Shown here piece after piece: positions 6,144 through 12,950 of a DNA stretch of 12,950 nt. This DNA comes from a bacterium (GTDB taxonomy: Bacteria > Planctomycetota > B15-G4 > JADJEK01). A program made the position numbers and the translations under genes. The stretch is taken from assembly GCA_030428825.1 (NCBI GenBank), contig JAUIEL010000115.1, positions 1 to 12,950 of the forward strand, read 5' to 3'. Positions within the stretch are counted from its first letter, which is position 1; each line of letters opens with the position of its first letter. The notes under the pieces are model-generated. The model had not been told where the DNA came from, did not search any database, and worked only from the letters and a program-made list of their open reading frames with translations.

Positions 6144-7381
6144 CCCGGACTCGCGACGCCCGCCGCCGCGGAGTGGTGCTCGTCGAGGCGGCCCTGTTGA
6201 TCTTCGGCATCCTCGCGATCGCCGCCCTCACGATCGACCTGGGGCTCGCGCTCGTGGTCCAGTCGCAGATGCAGTGCGCCACCGACGCCGCGGCGCTCGA
6301 GGCCGTGCGGTGGAGCGACGAGGTCGACGACGCGACCCGACGGGAGCGAGCGGCCGCGATCCTCGGCGTGGCGTTCGACGACGACCTCGACCCGGATCCG
6401 AACGACCCCGACCCGTACGGCCTCGGCGCCGGCCCGATCCTGAACCTGACCGGAGGGGTCGCGCCGTCGTACGGAGGCCAGCAGATCGACCTCTCCGGAC
6501 CGACGGTCTACAAGCCGAACGCGGAGGGGATCCCGATCGAGCCGAACCTCGGAAACCTGACCCACGGCGACCTCGTGGCCGGGCAGCTCGACGACGACCC
6601 GCTCCTCTCGCACGAGGAGGCGGCCGACTACGTGCGGGAGGACTTCGCTCCGGACGACGCCGGGACCGCGTTCCTGGTGAGGATGCGGCGGTCCCACGAT
6701 CCGCTGCTCCTCGATCGGGACCCGGGCGTCAGCTCGTCCGGACCGTCGCTCCCGCTCCTGTTCGGGCTCGGAGCGCTGGTCGGGGCCGCCGAGGGGGCCG
6801 CCTACGATCCGCGTCGTGACGGGTTCACCGTCCGCGCCACCAGCGTCGCCGATCGGCGGCGAGCCTTGCGCATCGCGGTGCCGGCGGTCGTGAACCCGGC
6901 GGTCCGCGATCGGCTCGGCGTCCTGCCGCTCGCGCCGATCGCGATCCGCGCCGCGGCGTGGGAGTCGCTCCCCGTGGGAACCGAGGCGACGGTCGACGCG
7001 GGGGGCTTCGCGTTCGCGACGGAGCTCGTCCCGCTCGAGGACCCGGGCGACCGGGTCGACTTCGTGGGGGAGGCGGTGGCGGCGCTCCCGGCGCCCGCGG
7101 TCGGGATCGGCGGCGGCGACGCGGTCGTCCCGGTGATCGCCGACCTCGAGTCCGAGGGCGCGGAGCGGGTGATCGGATTCGGCGTCGCGACGCTCCCCGC
7201 CGTCGCCGCCGGCGAGGCGCTCGACGAGCTCCCGATCACGCGCCGGGACGGGCGGCTGCTCCGCTCCGGCGCCGACGCCAAGGACGCCGCGGCGCTGCGT
7301 GCGCTGGGCGGCTCGGACGACCTCCGGGCCGCTCACGCGTCCATGTCCGGACCGGTGCTCGCGCCGGTGCTGTTCCGCTGA
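6140..7381 (+). CDS. tadG: TadG-like pseudopilin (Flp pilus assembly)
   Basis: A 413-residue TadE/G-family protein. The leader MTRTRDARRRG, predicted cut after G11 and mature start VVLVEAALLIFGILAI, with Glu at +5, make it a TadV substrate like Flp and TadE. After one helix (about 12-40) comes VQSQMQCATDAAALEAVRW, matching the 'xxxxQxAADAAALAGA' segment of TadG proteins. The rest is an outer region with several negatively charged and Gly-rich stretches. I see no DxSxS metal site of a von Willebrand A domain, which many longer TadG proteins carry, so this is a short, vWA-less version. ATG 6140 overlaps the rcpC stop and has GGAG just upstream. It ends nine bases before tadZ, and its stop codon contributes the first A of the tadZ ribosome site AGGAG. 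Confidence 0.82.
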   Translation: MTRTRDARRRGVVLVEAALLIFGILAIAALTIDLGLALVVQSQMQCATDAAALEAVRWSDEVDDATRRERAAAILGVAFDDDLDPDPNDPDPYGLGAGPILNLTGGVAPSYGGQQIDLSGPTVYKPNAEGIPIEPNLGNLTHGDLVAGQLDDDPLLSHEEAADYVREDFAPDDAGTAFLVRMRRSHDPLLLDRDPGVSSSGPSLPLLFGLGALVGAAEGAAYDPRRDGFTVRATSVADRRRALRIAVPAVVNPAVRDRLGVLPLAPIAIRAAAWESLPVGTEATVDAGGFAFATELVPLEDPGDRVDFVGEAVAALPAPAVGIGGGDAVVPVIADLESEGAERVIGFGVATLPAVAAGEALDELPITRRDGRLLRSGADAKDAAALRALGGSDDLRAAHASMSGPVLAPVLFR

Positions 7382-7390
7382 GGAGATCGC

Positions 7391-8566
7391 GTGGAACGAA
7401 GCTGCACGCTGCTGATCCACGGCGACGACCGTCGCCTGAAGGACGAGATCGACGCCGCGTTGGCGCAGATCGCCAAGATCGACGCGGTGACCCGGTTCGT
7501 CGACGACGAGCGGCTCGCCCTCGAGCAGGCGCGCACGCGTCGGCCGGACGTCGTCCTGGTCGAGACCCGCGACGTCGCGCAGCTGAGGCGCTTCGCCGAG
7601 GTGACCGAGGGGACGCGACCGGAGCCGGCGCTCGTGGTCGTCTGCCGGGGCGGGGAGGCGATCGGCCGCGACGACTTCTTCATCCAGGCGACCCGGGCGC
7701 GGGTCCGGGACTTCCTGACGCGGCCGATCTCCTCGAACGAACTCGTCGCCGTGCTCGACCGCCAGCTCCCGCACGACGCCGGCCGCGCGCGGAGCGACAA
7801 GGGCGGCCGGGTCCTGTCGTTCGTCGGGAACAAGGGCGGGGTCGGGAAGTCGACTCTCGCGGTGAACACGGCGGTGGCGCTCGGGCAGCGCCACCCCGAC
7901 GACGTGCTGCTGGTCGACGCGTCGCTGCAGATGGGCGTCGGCGCCTCGATGCTCGACCTCGACCCGGAGACGACGCTCGTCGACGCCGCGGACGCCGACG
8001 ACCGGCTCGACGGCGCGCTCCTCCGGCGTCTCGCGGTGCCGCACGCGTCGGGGATCCGGCTGCTCGCCGCGCCGCGCGACGCGGTGGAGGCGGCGCGGGT
8101 CGACGACGCCGTCGTGTCGCGGGTCCTGTCCTTGGCGCGGCGGGAGTTCCGGTTCGTCGTGGTCGACACGTTCCCGCTCCTCGACGGGGTCGCGATGGCG
8201 ATCGTCGATCTCTCCGACGCGGTGTTCGTCGTCTGCACCAGCGCGCTCCCGAACGTGGTCGGCGCGCAGAGCCTGCTCGGCGTCCTCGAGCGGGTCGGTC
8301 TCCCGCGGGCGCGGCAGAAGGTGCTGCTGAACGAGACCCACCCGTCGTTCGCCGGCCGGCTCTCGCCGCGGGACGTCGCCGATCAGCTCGGGCGGGACAT
8401 CGAGGCGGTCTTCCCGTTCGACCGCCGCATCCTCACCGCGTACAACACCGGCGAGCCGCTGGCGTGGCGCGGGCGGCGGATGTTCGGGTTCGCGAAGGCG
8501 ATCCATCGCTTCGTCGCCGACCTCGATTCCCTCGAGCCGGCGAACCTGGAGGAGGCCGCGTCATGA
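7391..8566 (+). CDS. tadZ: TadZ/CpaE pilus-localising ParA/MinD-family ATPase
   Basis: Cytoplasmic protein that places the Flp machine, generally at a cell pole. The 391 residues have two parts. Residues 1-125 are a receiver-like domain; the site where a phosphorylatable Asp would sit after strand 3 (RPDVVLVE) is Glu58, so it is probably a pseudo-receiver. Residues 138-380 are a MinD/ParA ATPase. It has an intact deviant Walker A, KGGVGKST at 148-155 with both lysines, LLVDASLQMG with D176, and a Walker B FVVVDTF with D259. Many TadZ/CpaE proteins have degenerate versions of the Walker A, so the intact one suggests real ATP-dependent switching. GTG 7391 is chosen for AGGAG (7381-7385) five bases upstream. 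The end overlaps tadA as ATGA. Confidence 0.92.
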   Translation: MERSCTLLIHGDDRRLKDEIDAALAQIAKIDAVTRFVDDERLALEQARTRRPDVVLVETRDVAQLRRFAEVTEGTRPEPALVVVCRGGEAIGRDDFFIQATRARVRDFLTRPISSNELVAVLDRQLPHDAGRARSDKGGRVLSFVGNKGGVGKSTLAVNTAVALGQRHPDDVLLVDASLQMGVGASMLDLDPETTLVDAADADDRLDGALLRRLAVPHASGIRLLAAPRDAVEAARVDDAVVSRVLSLARREFRFVVVDTFPLLDGVAMAIVDLSDAVFVVCTSALPNVVGAQSLLGVLERVGLPRARQKVLLNETHPSFAGRLSPRDVADQLGRDIEAVFPFDRRILTAYNTGEPLAWRGRRMFGFAKAIHRFVADLDSLEPANLEEAAS

Positions 8567-10014
8567 CCGGGCCGGACTCCGTGCCGCCGCCGCCCGAGGG
8601 TCGGCCGCCGTCGGAGGCGGACGACGAGCTCGGGGCGCGGGCGCTCTTCCGGCGATCGGCGTCGGGGGACGTCCGGTCGCGGCTGTCGGAGAGCCGCGTG
8701 CGGTCGGAGAGCGCCCCGGCGACGGCGCCGCGGCGGCGGACCGACGACTCGTCGGTGAAGGGGGAGCTCCTCGCGCGTCTGCTCGACGAGATCAGCGACG
8801 ACGACTTCGGTCGGCTGTCGGACGAGGACGTCGCGCGGCACGTGCGCGAGTTCGTCGCCCGGGTCCTCCGGGACGAGGAGCTCCCGCTGAACGCCTCGGA
8901 GCAGGAGCGCCTGGCCGAGGAGCTGACCGAGGAGGCGCTCGGCGTCGGGCCGCTCGCGCCGCTGCTCGCCGACCCGGCGATCACCGACATCCTCGTCAAC
9001 GGCCCCGACCAGGTGTACGTGGAGCGGTTCGGCCGGCTCGAGCGGTCGAGGATCCGGTTCCGCGACGCGGAGCACGTCGAGCGCGTCATCCAGCGCATCG
9101 CGGCGCGGGTCGGGCGCCGGATCGATCAGGCGAACCCGATGGTCGACCTCCGGCTCCCCGACGGCAGCCGCGTCAACGCGACGCTCCCGCCGGCGAGCAT
9201 CGACTATCCGACGCTGTCGATCCGGCGCTTCGGCCGATCGCGGCTGCGGCGCGAGGACCTCGTGCGCCTCGGATCGCTCTCCGAGGCGATGAGCGAGTTC
9301 CTCGGGACGGCGGTCTCCGCGCGGAGGAACGTGCTGATCTCGGGCGGGACGGGCGCCGGCAAGTCGACCCTCCTCGCCGCGCTCGCCGAGGCGATCTCGC
9401 CGGACGAGCGGATCCTCACCATCGAGGACACGGCGGAGCTCCTGCTCGACCAGCCGCACGTCGTCCGGATGGAGACGCGCCCGCCGAACGTCGAGGGGGA
9501 GGGGCGGATCTCGGCGCGCGACCTGCTGGTCAACGCGCTCCGGATGCGTCCGACGCGCATCATCGTCGGCGAGGTCCGCGGCGGCGAGGCGCTCGACATG
9601 CTGCAGGCGATGAACACCGGCCACGACGGCGGTCTCTCGACCGTCCACGCCAACTCGCCGCGCGACGCGATCTCCCGCCTCGAGACGATGGTGCTGATGG
9701 CCGGGGTCGACCTCCCGTCGCGGGCGATCCGCGAACAGATCGTCGCCGCCATCGACCTGGTCGTCCACGTCGAGCGCTCGGAGGACGGCCGTCGCCGGGT
9801 GTCGAGCATCTCGGAGCTGACCGGGCTCGAGGGGACGACGCCCCTGATGCAGGAGATCTTCCGGTTCGAGCGGCACGGCACGCGGGACGGCGCGGTGATC
9901 GGAGCGTACGTCGCGACCGGCATCCTCCCCCGGTTCGCCGAGGAGCTGCAGCGGCGGGGGAAGCCGCTGCCGGCGCGCCTGTTCCAGGACCGCGGGAGGC
10001 CGCGCGATGGGTGA
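8563..10014 (+). CDS. tadA: Flp pilus assembly ATPase TadA/CpaF
   Basis: Hexameric type II/IV secretion ATPase that powers fibre assembly from the cytoplasm. The 483 residues begin with about 65 low-complexity residues, then a helical N-terminal domain (about 66-240) with ALGVGPLAPLLADP and ITDILVNGPDQVYVER. The motor domain carries Walker A GGTGAGKST (261-269), the Asp box with E288-D289 in LTIEDTAEL, Walker B IIVGEVRG (333-340), and the His box GHDGGLSTVHANS (about 353-365). All catalytic elements look intact. ATG 8563 is supported by GGAGGAGG at 8548-8555 and by overlap with the tadZ stop. It ends inside the start of tadB with an eight-base overlap. This is the only secretion ATPase in the window, so it probably serves both extension and any retraction, as inferred for Tad systems. 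Confidence 0.97.
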   Translation: MTGPDSVPPPPEGRPPSEADDELGARALFRRSASGDVRSRLSESRVRSESAPATAPRRRTDDSSVKGELLARLLDEISDDDFGRLSDEDVARHVREFVARVLRDEELPLNASEQERLAEELTEEALGVGPLAPLLADPAITDILVNGPDQVYVERFGRLERSRIRFRDAEHVERVIQRIAARVGRRIDQANPMVDLRLPDGSRVNATLPPASIDYPTLSIRRFGRSRLRREDLVRLGSLSEAMSEFLGTAVSARRNVLISGGTGAGKSTLLAALAEAISPDERILTIEDTAELLLDQPHVVRMETRPPNVEGEGRISARDLLVNALRMRPTRIIVGEVRGGEALDMLQAMNTGHDGGLSTVHANSPRDAISRLETMVLMAGVDLPSRAIREQIVAAIDLVVHVERSEDGRRRVSSISELTGLEGTTPLMQEIFRFERHGTRDGAVIGAYVATGILPRFAEELQRRGKPLPARLFQDRGRPRDG

Positions 10015-10867
10015 CGCGATCGCGGTCCTCGCGGTCACGGTCCTCGTCGTCGCCGCCGTGCTCTGGTCGCGCGCGTCGTCGCGGCGAGCGCGCATCGTCC
10101 GCCGCCTCGAGGAGGCTCGCGCGGAGGAGGCTCGGCCGCCCGGCGCGGTCTTGCCGGGGCGCGAGAACGGTCGCCTCCTCGGGGGCGTCGTCGCGCTCGC
10201 GGTCGGGCTCGCGGCGTTCTTCCTGCTGTGGGGGAGCGTCGGGGTGCAGCCGGTCCTCGCGTTCGCCCTCGCGGCGGTGGTCGGGATCGTGGCGCACGTG
10301 TTCGCCGACGTGTTCGCCTTGCGCGGCCTCGTCCGGACCGAGGAACAGCTCGCCGACGCCGTCGACCTGCTCGCCGCGTCGCTGCAGTCCGGGCTCTCCG
10401 CGCTGGCGGCGCTGGAGGTGGCGGCGACGCAGAGCCGCGCGCCGCTCCGACCGGCGATGGAGAGCCTGACCGCCCGGCTCCGCCTCGGCGACGATCCGAA
10501 CGAGGTGTTCCAGGACTTCCGGCGCGCCGTCCCGCTGCAATCCGCCCGCCTGCTCGCGTTCACGCTCGCCGTCCACTGGGAGGTCGGCGGCAGCATCGCG
10601 CCGGCGCTGCGGAACGTGGCGCGCGTGGTGCGCGACCGGATCGACGTGACGAGGCGGGTGCGTTCGCAGGCGGCCGAGGCGCAGCTCTCGGTGGTCGGGA
10701 TCCTGGGGATCACCTACGCCGTGGCCGGGCTCATGTGGGCCTCCAACCCCGAGGGGGCCCGGGCGTTCTTCGAGTCGGGGGTCGGGGCCCGCGTCGCCGC
10801 GATGGTCGTCGTGCTGCAGGCGGTCGGGCTCCTCTGGATGCGGCGGCTGACGAGGTCGTCGGCGTGA
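10007..10867 (+). CDS. tadB: Inner-membrane platform protein TadB
   Basis: One of two platform proteins on which TadA acts. The 286 residues show an N-terminal helix (about 4-20), a basic linker and two helices (about 57-100). A cytoplasmic T2SSF domain follows (about 108-225) with EEQLADAVDLLAASLQSGLS, FRRAVPLQSARLLAFTLAVH and WEVGGSIAPALRNVARVVRDR, then two C-terminal helices (about 226-248 and 262-280). The conserved 'GGxxxxxLxxxAxxxRDR' stretch is typical of TadB. ATG 10007 is chosen for GGGAGG about seven bases upstream and because it starts the first helix; it overlaps the tadA end by eight bases. Its stop overlaps the GTG start of tadC (GTGA, 10864-10867). Confidence 0.93.
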   Translation: MGDAIAVLAVTVLVVAAVLWSRASSRRARIVRRLEEARAEEARPPGAVLPGRENGRLLGGVVALAVGLAAFFLLWGSVGVQPVLAFALAAVVGIVAHVFADVFALRGLVRTEEQLADAVDLLAASLQSGLSALAALEVAATQSRAPLRPAMESLTARLRLGDDPNEVFQDFRRAVPLQSARLLAFTLAVHWEVGGSIAPALRNVARVVRDRIDVTRRVRSQAAEAQLSVVGILGITYAVAGLMWASNPEGARAFFESGVGARVAAMVVVLQAVGLLWMRRLTRSSA

Positions 10868-11784
10868 ACGGGGTCGTGATCCTGCTCGGAGTCGGCGGGG
10901 CGGTCGCTCTCGTGGCCGGGACGCGGGCGCTCGTCCGGACCCGGGTCCGCGAGCGGCTCGCCGCGACGCGCGCGGGGGAAGGAGGAGACGCACGCGGCCC
11001 CGGGCCGGCGACGCGGACCGAGGCCGCCTCGGGGCTGCGCGGGTGGCTCCAGCGCGCCGGGTTCCGCTCCGCCCACGCGGACGCCGTCTTCCTGGGGGTG
11101 CTCGCCGCGGCGGCCCTCCTCGCGATCCTCGGATTCGCGGCGTTCGATCGGCTCGGGCTCCTCGCGCGAGCGAGGGAATGGGCCGTCGACGCCCCGGGCG
11201 TCCTCGCCGCGCTCGGCGTGCCGCTGGTCGCGGCGGCGCCGTGGGTCGTCGCGGTCCTCCTGCTCGCCGCGCCGTTCCTCGTCGTGCGCGGGCGCCGCGC
11301 CGACCGCGTCGAGCGGATCGAGGAGGACCTGCCGGCGGTGCTGGAGCTGCTGGCGGCGATGGCGCGGGCGGGCCTCGGGTTCGCGGCGGGGACGGCGCGG
11401 CTGATCGAGTCCGAGTCGACGGAGCGGCCGCTGATCCACGAGCTGGCCCTCCTCCAACGGGACGGGACGGCCGGGGTGGCGCGGGCGGAGGCGCTGCGGC
11501 GGATGGCGGCGCGGGTCGACGTCCCGGCGCTCTCGACCTTCTGCTCCGCGCTGATCCACGCCGAGAGCGCGGGGATCGGTCTCGCCGACCTCCTCCGACG
11601 CCAGGCCGAGGATCTCCGGAGCCGGCGCCGCGAGCAGGCGCTCCTGCGGGCGCAGTCGCTCCCGGTGAAGCTCGTCTTCCCGCTCGTCCTCTGCTTCCTG
11701 CCGGGACTGTTCGTGTTCACGCTCGGGCCCGCGTTCGCCACCTTCTTCCAGCTCGCCGACAGCATCTCGCAAGGAAACCGATGA
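10864..11784 (+). CDS. tadC: Inner-membrane platform protein TadC
   Basis: Partner of TadB in the assembly platform; 306 residues. There is an N-terminal helix (about 3-22), a Gly/Arg-rich linker, WLQRAGFRSAHADAVFLGVL (60-79) typical of the family, then helices at about 75-95 and 112-142. The T2SSF domain covers about 155-262, including DLPAVLELLAAMARAGLGF, FCSALIHAESAGIGLADLLR and the basic EDLRSRRREQALLRAQ. The C-terminal LPVKLVFPLVLCFLPGLFVF is a near-signature TadC ending. The frame is open far upstream, inside tadB. The GTG at 10864 is chosen because it overlaps the tadB stop, has GAGG at 10852-10855, and gives a protein of normal length starting with a membrane helix. It overlaps tadD as ATGA. 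Confidence 0.92.
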   Translation: MNGVVILLGVGGAVALVAGTRALVRTRVRERLAATRAGEGGDARGPGPATRTEAASGLRGWLQRAGFRSAHADAVFLGVLAAAALLAILGFAAFDRLGLLARAREWAVDAPGVLAALGVPLVAAAPWVVAVLLLAAPFLVVRGRRADRVERIEEDLPAVLELLAAMARAGLGFAAGTARLIESESTERPLIHELALLQRDGTAGVARAEALRRMAARVDVPALSTFCSALIHAESAGIGLADLLRRQAEDLRSRRREQALLRAQSLPVKLVFPLVLCFLPGLFVFTLGPAFATFFQLADSISQGNR

Positions 11785-12491
11785 AGATCTCCTCGTCCGA
11801 CGTCGCCCGGCCGGCCCTCCTCGCGGGGGCCGTCCTCCTGACGCTCCTCCCGGGCTGCGGCGGGCTCGCGCCGCACGCGCGCACGGACTCCCCGGTCGCC
11901 GACGAACGCCTCTCCGCCCTGCTCGCGTCCCGCCGCGCCGTCGCGGCCCACGGGGCGGGGGTCGTCGTCGAGGACGAGGAGGTGATCGTCGACAGCGGTC
12001 GGATCCGGAACGAGATCGAGCGTCTGACGCTCGAGTTCCCCGATCACGTGCCGTCCCTGATGGCGAGCGCCCAGCTCGCCCACGACGCGGGCGAGCGGAC
12101 GAAGGCGGTGTCGTACCTCGACCGGGTGCGGAGGCTCGCGCCGGGCCACGCCGACGCGGTGGTGCTGCGGGCCCGGATCGCGCTCGAGGAGGGGAGCATC
12201 CCCCTGGCGCGGCGTCTGGTCGAGGAACAGATCGACCGCACGCCCGACCACTCGGGCCTGCGCGAGGTCGAGGCGGGAGTGCGGTTCCTCGCCGGAGAGC
12301 ACGAGGCCGCGCTCCGTTCGCTCGACGTCGCCGAGTCGCTCGGCGCCCCGCGCGCCCGCGTCCTCTACCTCCGCGGTCTGATCGCGGAGCGCCGCGGCGA
12401 CCGGGCGTCGGCGAGCCGCCTCTATCTCGAAGCGGCCGAGGCCGGCGACCCGCGTGCGGCGGCGCGGCGGAGAGGCCTGGAAGCGGGGTAA
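11781..12491 (+). CDS. tadD: TadD-like TPR lipoprotein
   Basis: Tetratricopeptide lipoprotein, a pilotin-like or scaffold component in Tad systems. The 236 residues begin with a lipoprotein signal: a hydrophobic run, then the lipobox LPGC with the lipid-carrying Cys at 26. A linker to about residue 75 is followed by roughly four TPR units (about 91-122, 124-156, 158-190, 193-224), with patterns such as PSLMASAQLAHDAGERTKAV and YLRGLIAERRGDRASASRLY. ATG 11781 has AAGGA at 11771-11775 and overlaps the tadC stop. It is the last gene of the operon and is followed 13 bases later by a strong hairpin. Confidence 0.88.
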   Translation: MKISSSDVARPALLAGAVLLTLLPGCGGLAPHARTDSPVADERLSALLASRRAVAAHGAGVVVEDEEVIVDSGRIRNEIERLTLEFPDHVPSLMASAQLAHDAGERTKAVSYLDRVRRLAPGHADAVVLRARIALEEGSIPLARRLVEEQIDRTPDHSGLREVEAGVRFLAGEHEAALRSLDVAESLGAPRARVLYLRGLIAERRGDRASASRLYLEAAEAGDPRAAARRRGLEAG

Positions 12492-12503
12492 AGGGAGCGG
12501 GAC

Positions 12504-12535
12504 GACGCGCGGGCCGGCGTTCCGGCCCGCGCGTC
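12504..12535. terminator. Perfect 14-bp hairpin between convergent genes
   Basis: GACGCGCGGGCCGG (12504-12517) pairs without a mismatch with 12522-12535 around a CGTT loop. It occupies the 75-base gap between the tadD stop and the end of the minus-strand ORF. That is where a two-way terminator is expected. No T-run lies on either side, as is common in very GC-rich genomes, so it may need Rho or act by mRNA-end protection. Confidence 0.65.
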
Positions 12536-12566
12536 CTCGATCGTCGCACCCGCGAATCGAGTCGCC

Positions 12567-12950
12567 TCACTCGAACGCGAGCGTCTCCTCGCGGCTCGTC
12601 ACGACCACGGCCGGGGCGTCCTCGGCGAACGCCTGGAGCGTGATCGTCAGTCCCGCCGCGATCGGGGTGTTCGGGACCGCGAGGTGCCACCGCCCCTCGG
12701 CGTCGAGCGAGGTGAGGAAGAGGACGGTCGACGTCGGGTTGCCGTTCACGCTCGTCGCGAGAAGGGCCATCGGGGCGACCGGCGTGCCGCCGCCGACGAA
12801 GAGGTCGAGCGGCCCGCCGCCCGACATCAGGATGAACGGCGGATAGCAGATCAGCGCCGCGATCCAGCCCTGCGCATAGGGATTGGACGAGCGGATATGC
12901 GAATCGAGCGGCCGCATCGTCAGCACATAGCCGACGGTGGCGAAGGCCAC
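12567..12950 (-). CDS. Partial ORF joining a membrane segment to a beta-rich C-terminal domain; possibly chimeric
   Basis: The frame enters from the right edge; its true start is outside the window, and 127 codons are seen before the stop. Its two halves look unrelated. The first 42 or so residues contain YVLTMRPLDSHIRSSNP and IAALICYPPFILM. They look like part of a polytopic membrane protein, and from memory resemble alphaproteobacterial isoprenylcysteine methyltransferase-family enzymes. All three Tyr codons there are TAT, and CAT, AAT and GAT also occur, unlike the neighbouring genes. From about residue 48 on, the product is beta-rich (VAPMALLATSVNGN, RWHLAVPNTPIAAGLTITLQ), ending in LAFE, with local codon habits. 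It resembles the C-terminal beta domain I recall from secreted planctomycete proteins. The frame is continuous. I think the left part is the real convergent gene and the right part may be foreign. Confidence 0.55.
   Translation of the reverse strand: MAFATVGYVLTMRPLDSHIRSSNPYAQGWIAALICYPPFILMSGGGPLDLFVGGGTPVAPMALLATSVNGNPTSTVLFLTSLDAEGRWHLAVPNTPIAAGLTITLQAFAEDAPAVVVTSREETLAFE
12798..12830. other. Probable chimeric junction
   Basis: Codon habits and protein style change here. To the right are NNT codons and a membrane-protein segment ending CYPPFILM. To the left are GC-ending codons and a secreted-type beta domain. The change falls around residues 41-51 of the minus-strand frame, within MSGGGPLDLF, whose GGCGGGCCGCTCGAC could be a shared stretch that allowed mis-joining. 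This could be an assembly or amplification artefact at a contig end, or a real recombination junction. The window cannot decide between them. Confidence 0.45.

Noticed and set aside
6140..7381. Von Willebrand A domain in TadG
   Set aside because: No DxSxS metal-site motif could be found in the 413 residues.
5417..8506. Very long open frame on the minus strand (about 1029 codons)
   Set aside because: It lies opposite rcpC, tadG and tadZ, whose products are clear family members. The translation is a low-complexity Arg/Asp/Glu/Val mix typical of the reverse frame of very GC-rich genes.

Overview
The window is one high-GC (roughly 70 percent or more) bacterial stretch dominated by a nearly complete tad/cpa locus for a type IVc (Flp, tight adherence) pilus, all on the + strand. 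Nearly every codon ends in G or C, which is why the other frames and the opposite strand are full of long spurious reading frames. The host cannot be fixed from the sequence alone. The beta-rich C-terminus of the convergent gene at the right end resembles C-terminal domains I recall from secreted planctomycete proteins, and the locus lacks the proteobacterial RcpB/CpaD protein. I therefore favour a high-GC Planctomycetota-like bacterium, with modest confidence.

Layout. 21-461 is the prepilin peptidase (TadV/CpaA). 494-952 is a secreted or membrane-anchored His/Cys-rich protein of unknown function. 1079-1615 is an ECF sigma factor whose stop overlaps the secretin start. 1612-3543 is the outer-membrane secretin (RcpA/CpaC). 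3681-4016 is the Flp pilin with an unusual acidic tail, preceded by a hairpin and followed by two strong hairpins. 4130-5062 is a large TadE-like pseudopilin. 5124-6143 is RcpC/CpaB. 6140-7381 is a TadG-like pseudopilin. 7391-8566 is TadZ/CpaE. 8563-10014 is the TadA/CpaF motor ATPase. 10007-10867 and 10864-11784 are the platform proteins TadB and TadC. 11781-12491 is the TadD TPR lipoprotein. A perfect 14-bp hairpin (12504-12535) closes the operon, and a convergent partial ORF runs in from the right edge (12950-12567). No stretch longer than 300 bases lacks a gene.

How the genes work together. By homology, TadV cleaves the N-terminal leaders of Flp, TadE and TadG, all of which show the same Gly-cut site followed by Glu at +5. 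TadZ places the machine in the cell, TadA drives assembly through TadB/TadC, and the fibre leaves through RcpA, helped by RcpC and TadD. Four-base start/stop overlaps (ATGA or GTGA) or an 8-base overlap join sigma/rcpA, rcpC/tadG, tadZ/tadA, tadA/tadB, tadB/tadC and tadC/tadD. This argues for one co-translated operon. The hairpins around flp could allow pilin to be made in excess of the machinery.

The least ordinary parts are the His/Cys-rich gene and the ECF sigma factor embedded in the locus, the extended pilin, and the right end. At the right end one open frame appears to join a membrane-protein segment with different codon habits to a local-style beta domain, which may be a real fusion but is more likely a chimeric contig end. 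No RNA genes, CRISPR arrays, insertion sequences or attachment sites were seen.
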